From: Deltaproteobacteria bacterium
GTDB taxonomy: Bacteria > Desulfobacterota > Syntrophia > Syntrophales > UBA2210
Length of the DNA: 32,960 nt
NCBI GenBank assembly: GCA_018399535.1
Contig: JAGYOR010000009.1
Coordinates: 1-32,960, forward strand
Reading direction: 5' to 3'
In this document: in pieces, positions 22,073 to 30,657 of the stretch
Layout of the letters: each line of letters starts with the position of its first letter
Position numbering within the stretch: the first letter of the stretch is position 1
Made by a program: the position numbers and the translations under genes
Notes under the pieces: model-generated
Told to the model about the DNA's origin: nothing
Seen by the model: only the letters and a program-made list of their open reading frames with translations
Databases searched by the model: none

Positions 22073-23395
22073 TTATTTGAGCATCGCGGGTTCATCGATT
22101 TCAGGACCGGAAAAAGCAGGCGGCGCGGAGGAAGCAGAACTGTCTTTTACCAGCGCGTTTATTTGGTCCGCTATATCATTGATATCCTCGATGCCCTTGC
22201 TTTGCGTCGACGAGGAACGGGCGATTTCATCGATTAGCTCGATAGCACGGCTGACGTTATCGAATACCCTGGCAAATGAGTCGTCGGTGCGCAATGCGAG
22301 GTCCGATCCCTGGCTGATCCTGCTTATCATGTCTTCTATGCGTTCCGACGTTATTTTCGCTGCTTCGGCAGAACGAGCGGCCAGGTTTCTCACCTCTTCC
22401 GCCACCACGGCGAATCCCGTTCCCGCGTCGCCGGCCCGCGCGGCCTCGACCGCCGCGTTCAGAGCGAGCAGGTTGGTCTGAAAGGCGATTTCATCGATGG
22501 TTTTAATTATATTCGACGTTTCTTCACCGGTACGGGAAATGTCGGTCATGCGTGAAACAAGCTCCTTCATCGATTTGTTCGTTTCCTCCACTACCTTTCC
22601 CGTTTCACCTATCAGGATGTTGGCGTTTGTTGCGCTTTCCGCCGACTTGCCGGTTAATTCGGCCATTCCTTTTACTACTTTTCCGACAAGATGTTCCGTG
22701 TTTTCACTGACCCGCGCGAAGATCGACTCGAGTTTTTCAGCCAGGGAGTCGGATTTTCTTCGCAATGCTTCCTGCTCACCTTGCGCCCTTATGTGTGCTT
22801 CAGCGGCGGCCTTGTGGGCCGTGAGCGCCTTTTTCAGTCCACGGTCGCCGAAACTCAGGGCGATAACCATGGTCAGGAAAGGGCCGATGATATTGGCGAG
22901 CTGGTTGCCGGCAACCTGGGATTCGGTCAGTTCGACCAGGGGAAGCGAGTACCCGGTGTAATGAATGAGCGTGAACAACAGTATCTCCAGCAACATGAAA
23001 ACCGACCAGAAGATAAAACTGCGAAACCCGATAAACGTCACGGCAAAAACCGGGATCACCATGTTCCAGGTGAGAGACGATGAATGAATGCCGCCGGTTA
23101 TGGCCGGCAGAATGGAAAAATGCCACGCCAGGGCGGCGATGACAAAATTACCCATAATTTTTAATGATCTCGATGCTTTTAAAATAAAAGGCCCGATACA
23201 GGCAACCACGATCATTACAGTGAAAATACTCACCGCGAGAGACGTTTGCCCGGCATGGTACCACTTGATGACGTTGGGAATAAAAAAGAGGGGGGATAAT
23301 TGCGTGAAGCAGGTCAACTGGAACGTGCGACGGTACTCATCTTCATCATCACGGATTTCCGCGGGAATGAAGAAATCAATATATGCTTTTACCAT
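22073..23395 (-). CDS. Methyl-accepting chemotaxis protein with a multi-pass membrane sensor
   Basis: The protein has 440 residues. The N-terminal part holds about six hydrophobic segments (roughly 30-45, 53-72, 80-99, 107-123, 125-147, 166-183) with only short loops, so there is no sizeable periplasmic ligand domain. From about 190 it is a coiled coil, with the invariant receptor hairpin tip at about 300-346 ([20 protein letters not shown], then [15 protein letters not shown]) that contacts CheA and CheW. No HAMP domain is evident. A membrane-state, redox or hydrophobic signal is possible but not shown. AGGGAGGGG lies upstream of the ATG. No che genes are in the window; the rod-like gene at 12595 is the only other motility-type sequence. 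Confidence 0.93.
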   Translation of the reverse strand: MVKAYIDFFIPAEIRDDEDEYRRTFQLTCFTQLSPLFFIPNVIKWYHAGQTSLAVSIFTVMIVVACIGPFILKASRSLKIMGNFVIAALAWHFSILPAITGGIHSSSLTWNMVIPVFAVTFIGFRSFIFWSVFMLLEILLFTLIHYTGYSLPLVELTESQVAGNQLANIIGPFLTMVIALSFGDRGLKKALTAHKAAAEAHIRAQGEQEALRRKSDSLAEKLESIFARVSENTEHLVGKVVKGMAELTGKSAESATNANILIGETGKVVEETNKSMKELVSRMTDISRTGEETSNIIKTIDEIAFQTNLLALNAAVEAARAGDAGTGFAVVAEEVRNLAARSAEAAKITSERIEDMISRISQGSDLALRTDDSFARVFDNVSRAIELIDEIARSSSTQSKGIEDINDIADQINALVKDSSASSAPPAFSGPEIDEPAMLK

Positions 23396-23528
23396 AAACG
23401 GCCCCCTCCCTTTACGAGTTGTTCCTGTTATTTGGCCGCCCGGGATGAAATAGGCCCAGTGTTTTTCTCTCTATATCGGCATATTTCTCAGAATATTTAG
23501 GGGCAAAACGCAACGGTGGAAAGGTTTT

Positions 23529-23558
23529 TTGTGATTTCGGAAGAATTCTTGCCATAAT
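23529..23558 (+). promoter_or_regulatory. Candidate promoter for the DUF1847 gene
   Basis: TTGTGA (23529-23534) and CATAAT (23553-23558) are separated by 18 bases, with a TGC just before the -10 box that resembles an extended -10. The predicted transcript would begin just upstream of the two-tier stem-loop. Confidence 0.4.
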
Positions 23559-23593
23559 GGACTCGACGTTTTATAGGACACGGCGGGAACGCC

Positions 23594-23636
23594 TCCCGAA
23601 GAGCCCGACACGGGAAACGTGTCGTTTGCTTCGGGA
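23594..23636 (+). ncRNA. Two-tier stem-loop in the DUF1847 leader (candidate cis-regulatory RNA)
   Basis: An outer 8-bp perfect stem (23594-23601 with 23629-23636) encloses a 4-by-4 internal loop, then an inner 7-bp perfect stem (23606-23612 with 23618-23624) closed by GGAAA. It ends 42 bases before the ATG at 23679 and has no T tract, so it is not a terminator. It does not match a riboswitch class I know. A role as a leader control element for the downstream metal-binding protein is inference. Confidence 0.45.
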
Positions 23637-23678
23637 CAGGACAGGATGTTCAGCATGCATTGGAAAGGAGCGGATTCA

Positions 23679-24368
23679 ATGCCCAAAAAAGTATTGGCGA
23701 GATGCAGCCGCTGCACCGTGCCGGAAGAGGAGCGAAGTTGCGTCAATTCAAAAGGCAGGGGAGCGCCCGGCTGCCCGACGCTGATGCGAAAGAATGTCAC
23801 CAGGGAGGCGAACAGGGAATACGCGATTGGCGACATCAGGGAATTTGCGAGGCAGGCATCGATACAGGAATCGTCATGTTATGCGGGAAGGGAACAAAAA
23901 CCGTACGTACTCCATCCTACGAAAACCCGCATTCAGGAAATCTGCGAGTTCGCACAGCGCATGGGTTACAACCGACTCGGACTGGCGTACTGTGTCGGCC
24001 TCGCGCTGGAAGCCCTGCTCGTTGACCGAGTCCTGAGCGCCCAGGGATTCGAAGTCGTATCAGTATGTTGCAAGGTCGGATCGGTGCCGAAAGAAACCAT
24101 CGGTATTGCCGATGACGAGAAAATAAGCATAGGTGATTACGAATCCATGTGCAATCCCATCGGGCAGGCGAAAATCCTGAACGACGCCGGGACCCACTTC
24201 AATATCGCCCTGGGTTTGTGCGTGGGTCACGATTCGCTCTTTTTCAAGTACGCGGACGCCCCGACCACGGTTCTCGCAGCGAAAGACCGCGTCCTGGGGC
24301 ATAATCCCCTCGGAGCGCTGTACACGTCACGGAGTTATTACGAGCGGTTGCTCAGGAAAGGATTCTGA
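23679..24368 (+). CDS. DUF1847 metal-binding protein
   Basis: The protein has 229 residues from the ATG at 23679, which has AAAGGAG eight bases upstream; the longer frame from 23619 runs through leader sequence. Near the N-terminus four cysteines (C9, C12, C21, C32) form a probable metal or Fe-S site, followed by helices. The conserved part includes TRIQEICEFAQRMGYNRLGLAYCVGLALEA, the cysteine pair in VSVCCKVG, then CNPIGQAKILN and LGLCVGHDSLF. This matches DUF1847, found mainly in anaerobes, whose function is unknown. A redox or metal-storage role is only suggested by the cysteines. It is a single-gene unit with a structured leader. Confidence 0.86.
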   Translation: MPKKVLARCSRCTVPEEERSCVNSKGRGAPGCPTLMRKNVTREANREYAIGDIREFARQASIQESSCYAGREQKPYVLHPTKTRIQEICEFAQRMGYNRLGLAYCVGLALEALLVDRVLSAQGFEVVSVCCKVGSVPKETIGIADDEKISIGDYESMCNPIGQAKILNDAGTHFNIALGLCVGHDSLFFKYADAPTTVLAAKDRVLGHNPLGALYTSRSYYERLLRKGF

Positions 24369-24463
24369 CACGGGAATCGCCCTGTTGAACGCTCGGCGGT
24401 AATCGACAACGGTGGCGGCGTACACTATTTTCACCGGGTTCCGGGATACGGGAAACAGGTTGC

Positions 24464-25396
24464 TCAGGTCATGTTCAATAATTCGCGTATTTCCTGCTCC
24501 ATGCTCCGGGTCCGCTTTTCCCCTTCTTCGATGGTTTCGGCGGCACGGTGGAATTCGAGCAGTCCCAGGTAATCGAGGCGGGGTGTTATGGTGAGATCGG
24601 GCGGTTCCCCCACCATGCGGCTTCTCGTGACCCGGTCCTGCATGATATCCAGGGAACGGGCCAGGACGTCGAAGATGCCGGGTTTATCGTCATCCTCGTC
24701 ATCGGTTTCTTCGCTCCTGACCTGTGAAAGGAGTGAGGTAAAGCCGCTTTTCAGCCGGCCGGTGAAGGCGGGCGGTTTCTCGGGATCACCGCTTTCGTCC
24801 GCCGCCCGTTTCCGTGCGCGTTGCGCCTGCCCGTATCTTCCCGAAAGCCCGGCGTTGAGATTGACGGCGATAACCACGTCGGCGCCCATGACGCGGCACA
24901 GCGATACAGGAACGGGATTGATCAGGCCGCCGTCGACGAGCCAGCGGTCGTTCAGCCTGACGGGCGTGAAGATGCCGGGCATGGAAATGGACGCCCGGAT
25001 ACCGTGAATAAGGGATCCCGAACGAAGCCATACTTCACGGCCTCGTTCCAGGTCTGTGGCGACGGCCGCGAAAGGAAGAGGAAGCGATTCTATGTCGGGA
25101 TTGCCCAGGTGCTTTTCGAAAAAGTCCATCAGGCGGTCGCCCGAGATGAGGCCGCCGCTCGCAAGCGTGACGTCAAAATAGCTTATGACGTCTATTTTTT
25201 TCAGCTTGAGGAGCCAGGATTCGAGCTCGTCCAGGCCGCCGGCGGCATAGACACCCCCCACCAGCGCCCCGATGGAACAGCCGCAAACAATGTCGGGTTT
25301 GATCCCCCATTCACTGAGCACGCGGATCACCCCGATGTGAGACCATCCGCGGGCCGAACCGCTTCCAAGCGCCAGGCCGATTTTGGGCGTTGTCAT
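24464..25396 (-). CDS. Patatin-like phospholipase (RssA family)
   Basis: The protein has 310 residues from the ATG at 25396. It has the oxyanion-hole glycine motif LALGSGSARGWSHIG, the nucleophile S41 in GCSIGALVGG, and the dyad aspartate D155 in LVDGGLINPVPVS, which define a Ser-Asp patatin-fold hydrolase acting on lipid acyl esters. The bacterial RssA/YlbK branch fits its length. After the catalytic domain a charged, variable tail (about 190-310) follows. The frame stays open upstream through the tRNA-Arg gene to 25630, but that part is a chance reading of the tRNA. A GTG at 25411 is another possible start; GGGGAG lies upstream of both. Confidence 0.88.
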   Translation of the reverse strand: MTTPKIGLALGSGSARGWSHIGVIRVLSEWGIKPDIVCGCSIGALVGGVYAAGGLDELESWLLKLKKIDVISYFDVTLASGGLISGDRLMDFFEKHLGNPDIESLPLPFAAVATDLERGREVWLRSGSLIHGIRASISMPGIFTPVRLNDRWLVDGGLINPVPVSLCRVMGADVVIAVNLNAGLSGRYGQAQRARKRAADESGDPEKPPAFTGRLKSGFTSLLSQVRSEETDDEDDDKPGIFDVLARSLDIMQDRVTRSRMVGEPPDLTITPRLDYLGLLEFHRAAETIEEGEKRTRSMEQEIRELLNMT

Positions 25397-25493
25397 GTGT
25401 TGGTGTTTCACTCCCCGACCCTCACGGTTTACCTGCCGCGACGTGCGGTTCCGCGGCCGTTGCGAAAGTTCCGCGCGTACGACAGAAACAGAA

Positions 25494-25570
<77 letters not shown>

Positions 25571-25652
25571 TGGGGAAATGGTTGCGACATTCCGGTCGTC
25601 CCGATCGGCGAGCCGGATTCGGACCACCAATTACTACGGCTTTCGATTATAT

Positions 25653-26549
25653 TCAACCGTTTTGTTGCCGCGCCGGGCGCCGCCGGGGCAACTCCAGCTC
25701 GGACAGAATCTTGAGAACGTGGCTGCTCCGGTTCATACTGCAGAAATGAAGGCCCACGGCGTCGTTTCTGACGAGGTCGGCCCCCTGCCTGACGGCGAAT
25801 TCCACACCATACTTTTCCGCTTCTTCAGGCCGGTCCGACGCCTTTTCCAGTTTGTCGAGAAGGGACGAGGGGATCTTCGAGTTGCTCAACTCCGTAATTT
25901 TTGGAATTTGCTTCGTATTGAAAATGGGGAATATTCCCGGAATGACGGGTACATTTATGCCGGCTTTCAACGCGCGGTCGCGGAACCGGTAGAACGCGTC
26001 GTTCTCAAAGAAAACCTGCGTGATGATAAATTCACCGCCGGCATCGACTTTTCTTTTCAGGTTTTCCATGTCTGCTTCAGCCGACGGGGCTTCTATATGG
26101 ACCTCGGGATACCCGGCCACGCCGATGCAGAAATCGCCCTGTGACCTGATGAAGTTTACAAGTTCATTCGCGAAGCCGAAACCGCCTGACGTTTTGATGA
26201 AAGTTCCCGTATTTGCCGGCGGGTCGCCCCTGAGCGCAAGAATGTTTTCCAGATTGTTGCGCTTGAATTCTTCAAGAATATCAGCGATATCAGCCGACGT
26301 TGCCTGAACGCAGGTGAGATGCGCCAGTGTTTCAACGCCCAGGGCGTTTTTTATTTTCGAGGCGATCTCCACGGTGGTGTCCCTGGTACCGCCCCCGGCG
26401 CCGTAGGTTACGGAAATGAAATCGGGATGCACGGTCTCCAGTTCTTCGATTGTTTTATAAAGATTGTCTATATTTCCGTCCCTTTTTGGAGGAAATACTT
26501 CGAAAGAAAGGCTGAAACGGTCCGACGCGAGTATGTCACTGATTTTCAT
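25653..26549 (-). CDS. metF: Methylenetetrahydrofolate reductase
   Basis: This 298-residue FAD-dependent reductase converts methylene-tetrahydrofolate to methyl-tetrahydrofolate for methionine synthesis or the Wood-Ljungdahl branch. Typical pieces are FSFEVFPPK near the start (E17 is the conserved acid), FISVTYGAGGGTRD, LAHLTCVQ, the flavin-contact ALRGDPP, the substrate part FIITQVFFENDAFYRF and VIPGIFPI. Length equals the bacterial MetF. The ATG at 26549 has AAGGAG seven bases upstream, whereas the longer frame from 26585 has no support. No metV, which pairs with MetF in acetogens, is beside it, so methionine synthesis is the simpler role. The upstream neighbour is divergent. Confidence 0.95.
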   Translation of the reverse strand: MKISDILASDRFSLSFEVFPPKRDGNIDNLYKTIEELETVHPDFISVTYGAGGGTRDTTVEIASKIKNALGVETLAHLTCVQATSADIADILEEFKRNNLENILALRGDPPANTGTFIKTSGGFGFANELVNFIRSQGDFCIGVAGYPEVHIEAPSAEADMENLKRKVDAGGEFIITQVFFENDAFYRFRDRALKAGINVPVIPGIFPIFNTKQIPKITELSNSKIPSSLLDKLEKASDRPEEAEKYGVEFAVRQGADLVRNDAVGLHFCSMNRSSHVLKILSELELPRRRPARQQNG

Positions 26550-26678
26550 ATTTCTGCTCCTTGCACCGGCACCAGTACATGGCACCTGAGCGTAATATTG
26601 TCAAACCATTTTTCGAAAAGCATTGTAATATCGGAGTAAAGCTGTTACACTCGCTCCTCAAAAACAGGTAGACAGCGC

Positions 26679-29066
26679 ATGAAAAGAATTACCCGTCTCC
26701 TGCTCACCGTTCTGCCATTCTGTTTTCTCGTTCACGCGGCGAATGCCTCCGCGCTTACCGGTATTCTTAATATCCGTTACTGGACGGCCCCCGATAATAC
26801 GAGAATCGTTGTGGATACCGACACCGAGGCGCGTTACTCCATTCAGGAAGAGGAGGGGAAGTACGTAATAGAAATCCCCGACTCGCGGCCGTCGTCGGGG
26901 TTGCAGATGGAATACCAGCTTGATGCCCCCGCGGTGAGCCGGGTGCTGGTTGTTCCTCTTCCGGGAGACACGACCCGCGTTGAAGTGATGCTCTCGACGA
27001 AGGTATCGCCCACCGTTTTCAAGCTCGGAAAAATTCTCGATAAACCGCACCGGATCGTGATTGACGTAACTCAGCCAGAAGTGGAACAACGTGAAACGGA
27101 CGAGCGGATACGGATCGGCAGGGAGGAAGAGAAAAAAATTATTGTCCTCGATCCGGGTCACGGCGGTGAAGATCCGGGAGCCGTCGGTCGTCTCGGAACA
27201 AAGGAGAAGGATATTGTTCTGAAAATCGCCCGGGAAACGCGCGATCTGCTCGTCGATCGGGGGTACCAGGTGTTTCTTACCCGGGACGGCGATTATTACG
27301 TTAACCTCATGCGGAGGGGGGAAATCGCCCGCCAGTATAACGCAGATCTCTTCATAAGCATTCATGCCGACGCGGCGCCGGTGCGGTCTGCGCGGGGGTC
27401 CTCCGTTTATTGCCTTTCGACAATCGGAGCCAGCAACGAGGCGGCGCGGCTGCTGGCGGCGAGCCAGAATCTTTCCGACATACTGGGCGGTGATCCCGGC
27501 AACGGTAACAATGGTGAAACCGATCCCGTCATACTTAATATGCTGCAGACGGAATCCCTCAACCAGTCCCGATCATTCGGCGCCGTGTCGCTGGACATGC
27601 TCGGGCGTGTCAATGACCTGAAATTCACCAAGATCCAGGGGGCGCCATTCAGGGTATTGAAGCTTCCCGATATAACTTCCATCCTGATCGAAACGGCCTA
27701 TTTGTCGAATCCCCGGGAAGAGCTGCTGCTCAGGAGCAGCTCCTTTCAAAGAGATGTCTCCTGGGCCATTGCCGCGGCTGTTACGGAATACCTGCCGACC
27801 CGCAAGGCCATTGCTTTCCGGGAGAAGGACGATTGTTACAAACCGGGGGCGAGGTCGCTGGTAACGACCGGGAAGGAAACAGTCTACACGGTCAGGCGGG
27901 GAGACTGCCTGGAGCGGATTGCCGCGAATCACGGCATTACCGTGCGCGCGCTGATGGAAACAAACAATTTTCGTTCAAAAAACCGGATCTACGCCGGGCA
28001 GAAAATTCGCATTCCCGGGTTCTCGTCACCGGCCGACAAACATTCGCCGGCTCCCGCTGTCTATACTGTCGAAGCGGGTGACACTCTTGAACAGGTTGCA
28101 CGCCGCTACGGTGTTTCCATGGCGGATCTGGCACGGGTTAACAGCATTCAGTCCCGTGACCGGATTTACGTGGGCCAGAAGCTGCATCTCAAGGAGCCGC
28201 CCGCCCCGGATGCCGTAAAGGAACCTGCCGTGCACGTAGTTTCACGGGGCGACACGCTCGAAGGCATATCCCACCGTTACGGCGTTTCCGTGAACGAGCT
28301 GATAGGGCTCAACAACATCCGTTCCCGCGACAGGATCTATGTCGGACAGCGTCTGGTCCTTGCCGAAGCGCCGCCGGCCGAGCCGCAGGCGTCAGAATCG
28401 CCGGCGTCCCAGGTGCACGTTGTCAATCGGGGCGATACCCTGGAACAGATCGCCCGGCGCTACGGTGTGCCGATGGAAGATCTGCTGCGTTTCAACGATA
28501 TACCTTCGCGCGACCGGATTTACGTGGGGCAGGAACTTGATCTTAAGGACACAGAAAGTGATTCTTCACGGGAACCGGCTGTGCACGTGGTCGCCCGCGG
28601 CGACACGCTGGAAGGTATATCACGGCGTTACGACGTTTCCATGAAGAAGCTGACCCGGCTCAACAATATTTCTTCGCGTAACATGATTTACGTCGGCCAG
28701 CGCCTGGTTCTCGCGGAGCAGCCGCCGGAGCCTTCGATGTCCCGGGTGCACGTTGTCTGCCGGGGCGACACGCTGGAGAAGATTGCCCGGTGCTACGGCA
28801 TTACCGTTGACGACATGCTTCACGCCAACGAATTGCAGTCCGCCCACCTGATCCGGGTGGGACAGAAGCTCCGTGTTCCGATCCGTGACGCGGACTCAGG
28901 GCCCGCTGCCGGACCGGTGAACGAAACATACATTGTAAGCCGGGGCGACACGCTGGAAGGAATCGCAAAACGGTTCGATACTTCGGTGGAGTCACTGATG
29001 ACGGCCAACGACCTCAATTCGCGTAATCGCATACTCGTGGGTCAGCGTCTTACCATCAACCGCTGA
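26679..29066 (+). CDS. N-acetylmuramoyl-L-alanine amidase with AMIN domain and seven LysM repeats
   Basis: This is a 795-residue exported cell-wall hydrolase. It has a signal peptide at about 1-24 (LLLTVLPFCFLVHAANASA), an AMIN targeting domain at about 28-132, and the Amidase_3 catalytic domain at about 152-372. Zinc ligands are H161 (DPGHGGEDPGA), E176 and H229 (ISIHADAA), with the catalytic E338 in LIETAYLSN. Seven LysM peptidoglycan-binding repeats follow from 402 to 794. It cuts the bond between MurNAc and the stem peptide, as in AmiA/B/C during cell separation. Seven LysM units is far more than the zero to one in E. coli AmiC-type enzymes. The ribosome site before the ATG is weak (aacaggtag). 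It is divergent from metF and followed by a long gene-free stretch. Confidence 0.94.
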   Translation: MKRITRLLLTVLPFCFLVHAANASALTGILNIRYWTAPDNTRIVVDTDTEARYSIQEEEGKYVIEIPDSRPSSGLQMEYQLDAPAVSRVLVVPLPGDTTRVEVMLSTKVSPTVFKLGKILDKPHRIVIDVTQPEVEQRETDERIRIGREEEKKIIVLDPGHGGEDPGAVGRLGTKEKDIVLKIARETRDLLVDRGYQVFLTRDGDYYVNLMRRGEIARQYNADLFISIHADAAPVRSARGSSVYCLSTIGASNEAARLLAASQNLSDILGGDPGNGNNGETDPVILNMLQTESLNQSRSFGAVSLDMLGRVNDLKFTKIQGAPFRVLKLPDITSILIETAYLSNPREELLLRSSSFQRDVSWAIAAAVTEYLPTRKAIAFREKDDCYKPGARSLVTTGKETVYTVRRGDCLERIAANHGITVRALMETNNFRSKNRIYAGQKIRIPGFSSPADKHSPAPAVYTVEAGDTLEQVARRYGVSMADLARVNSIQSRDRIYVGQKLHLKEPPAPDAVKEPAVHVVSRGDTLEGISHRYGVSVNELIGLNNIRSRDRIYVGQRLVLAEAPPAEPQASESPASQVHVVNRGDTLEQIARRYGVPMEDLLRFNDIPSRDRIYVGQELDLKDTESDSSREPAVHVVARGDTLEGISRRYDVSMKKLTRLNNISSRNMIYVGQRLVLAEQPPEPSMSRVHVVCRGDTLEKIARCYGITVDDMLHANELQSAHLIRVGQKLRVPIRDADSGPAAGPVNETYIVSRGDTLEGIAKRFDTSVESLMTANDLNSRNRILVGQRLTINR
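27882..29060 (+). repeat. Seven tandem LysM-encoding repeats
   Basis: The repeats are at residues 402-446, 461-505, 518-562, 579-623, 635-679, 690-734 and 750-794 of the amidase. Each opens with V.VV.RGDTLE.IA.RYG and ends with RIYVGQ.L. Units 2-5 are closest to each other; units 1, 6 and 7 are more diverged, and unit 1 has C in place of T in RGDCLE. Linkers are Pro/Ala/Glu-rich and of varying length. Confidence 0.92.
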
Positions 29067-29152
29067 CGAACGTGTCGCAACTCTTTTCCCGGGCGGTGAT
29101 CCCCCGATCGATGTTTTATCTTTTTCCCCAAAATCCGCGATTGATTTTCTGT

Positions 29153-29212
29153 ATCAGTATGCAACGTCACAGTATGAAACATCACAGTATACAACGTCAC
29201 AGTATGAAAAGT
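29153..29212. repeat. Four tandem 15-bp units
   Basis: Units begin at 29153, 29168, 29183 and 29198 and follow the pattern CACAGTATRMAAMRT with a few substitutions. One further unit stands alone at 29580-29594, where the second copy of the larger repeat block begins. Confidence 0.8.
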
Positions 29213-29468
29213 CGAAGGATATAAAAGAGATGGTGCAGACGCCCGGCCTTCGACAGGGCCTGTCCCGAGCCCTTGATTTAACCCGGTCATCCTGAGCTCC
29301 TGATGTACCCCGGTCATCCTGAGACCCTTATTTACCCCGGTCATCCTGAGCCCTGTCGAAGGATAGACCGGGCAAGAAGGAGCCAGACAATAAACGTTCC
29401 ACTTTTAAGATGGAACGGGTTATGGGTGATTCAGCTTGTTTTGTCATTACAGCACCCTTGATGGTTCG
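29198..29468. repeat. Dispersed repeat module, copy 1
   Basis: Two blocks here recur downstream: 29198-29299 matches 29580-29681 almost exactly (offset 382), and 29354-29468 matches 29772-29886 (offset 418). Between them are short units around GGTCATCCTGAG and GTCGAAGGATAGACCGGG. No start codon with a ribosome site or coding signature is convincing. The 29469-29579 spacer contains a separate inverted repeat, GGATACCGGC...GCCGGTATGAC, of a kind common between genes in many proteobacteria. The surrounding gap (29067-30010) has no supported gene. Confidence 0.85.
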
Positions 29469-29579
29469 GTCTTCATTATAGTACCCGTAAGGGTGTATCC
29501 GGAAATCTTTAAAAACACTGGATACCGGCCTACGCCGGTATGACGACATTACTGATTTCGTAAGATTCTTCAAAGGTCT

Positions 29580-29886
29580 CACAGTATGAAACGTCGAAGG
29601 ATATAAAAGAGATGGTGCAAACGCCCGGCCTTCGACAGGGCCTGTCCCGAGCCCTTGATTTAACCCGGTCATCCTGAGCTCGTCGAAGGATAGACCGGGC
29701 ATCCCGAGCCTCACGGTATAACCCCTACACCGGTCATCCTGAGCCCTTCGACGGAGCTCAGGAGAAACCCTTGTCGAAGGATAGACCGGGCAAGAAGGAG
29801 CCGGACAATAAACGTTCCAGTTTCGCGGCGGAACGGGTTATGGGTGATTCAGCTTGTTTTGTCATTACAGCACCCTTGATGGTTCG
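29580..29886. repeat. Dispersed repeat module, copy 2
   Basis: This is the second copy of the two blocks described for copy 1, with a different middle containing extra GGTCATCCTGAG and TTCGAC units. In the second block the flanking GTTCC and GGAAC arms (with their neighbours) are kept while the loop between them differs from copy 1, suggesting a folded element. Confidence 0.85.
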
Positions 29887-29992
29887 TCTGAATGTGCATC
29901 GGGCAGCAAGCCGTGCCGAATCAACGGGGTGTTGAACTGTCTGTACCATGAACAGGCTAAACCGATCGCGGGTTTTGGGTTTCCCATACCCA

Positions 29993-30019
29993 TTGACAGG
30001 GCGTAGAGGTTTTGATAGT
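29993..30019 (+). promoter_or_regulatory. Candidate promoter of the MarR gene
   Basis: A perfect TTGACA (29993-29998) is followed after 15 bases by GATAGT (30014-30019). A transcript from here would start near 30026, which makes the ATG at 30051 the usable start and excludes the TTG at 30012. Spacing is short, so confidence is limited. Confidence 0.4.
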
Positions 30020-30030
30020 TAGCGTACGAA
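30015..30030 (+). promoter_or_regulatory. Candidate MarR operator, site 1
   Basis: ATAGTTAGCGTACGAA overlaps the -10 box and expected start of the MarR gene. It shares 12 of 16 positions, including the first eight, with the site at 30481-30496. An autorepression role is inferred. Confidence 0.4.
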
Positions 30031-30050
30031 ATAAAAATGGATTAAAAATC

Positions 30051-30464
30051 ATGAACGAACTGGACGATTGCATTCTTTTTCTTCTGGCCAAGGCATATCA
30101 GCGGGTGTACGGAAATTTCAAAAAACGTCTTCAACCGTACGGACTGACGCCGGTGCAGCATCTCGTACTATTGTCCCTGTCTCTCGACGAAGGCATTTCC
30201 CCGGGGGAACTCGGTCGTCGGTTGATTCTCGACAACGCCACGTTGTCGGGCATTCTCGACCGGCTTGTGGATAGCGGATGGATCGTAAAACAATCGTCAA
30301 ACGAGGACAAACGGTCGCTGAAACTCTTTCTGACAGGAAAGGGGCGGGATGGAATCGAGGTGCTGCAACGGGAAAGTGACGACGCCAACAGCCGGGTGCT
30401 CGATATTTTCGGAATGGAAGAAAGAATTCTGCTTAAGCGGTTTTTAAAGGATTTGCAGCAATAA
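30051..30464 (+). CDS. MarR-family transcriptional regulator
   Basis: The protein has 137 residues from the ATG at 30051. It shows the MarR layout: N-terminal dimer helix (CILFLLAKAYQRVYGNFKKR), then GLTPVQHLVLLSL, the winged helix (ISPGELGRRLILDNATLSGILDRLVDSGWI) and the wing with the conserved D.R motif (SSNEDKRSLKLFLTGKGRD). Such dimers usually repress a neighbouring operon and release DNA on binding a phenolic or acyl-CoA-type ligand. The longer frame starts at a TTG (30012) inside the probable promoter, so the ATG is preferred, although its ribosome site is weak. The likely target is the reductase gene downstream, with which it shares a candidate operator. Confidence 0.87.
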   Translation: MNELDDCILFLLAKAYQRVYGNFKKRLQPYGLTPVQHLVLLSLSLDEGISPGELGRRLILDNATLSGILDRLVDSGWIVKQSSNEDKRSLKLFLTGKGRDGIEVLQRESDDANSRVLDIFGMEERILLKRFLKDLQQ

Positions 30465-30480
30465 CGGACAGGTTGATTGA

Positions 30481-30496
30481 ATAGTTAGTATGCAAA
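30481..30496 (+). promoter_or_regulatory. Candidate MarR operator, site 2
   Basis: ATAGTTAGTATGCAAA lies 16 bases after the MarR stop, in the 193-base gap before the flavo-FeS reductase gene. It matches site 1 in its first eight bases and 12 of 16 overall. No clear -35/-10 pair was found beside it. Confidence 0.4.
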
Positions 30497-30657
30497 ACAT
30501 GGAGGGAAACGGGCCGGCGGGTGACCCCGCGCTTTCCATGACTGGCGTTAATCGCCGCAGGTGGCGGGAAGGGCTGTTAACCCGAACGTAAGAAGCAGGA
30601 ATCGCGCCCGTTGTTCGAAGACACCAACGACGCAGAATCGCGTGAAAGGAGTAGATC

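Noticed and set aside
29153-29212. CRISPR-like array
   Set aside because: The units are directly adjacent 15-bp repeats with no spacers, and no cas genes are present.
29042-29949. Three minus-strand frames in the repeat island
   Set aside because: They share peptide stretches such as LSFDELRMTG only because they lie on the same DNA repeats. No ribosome sites or domains are seen.
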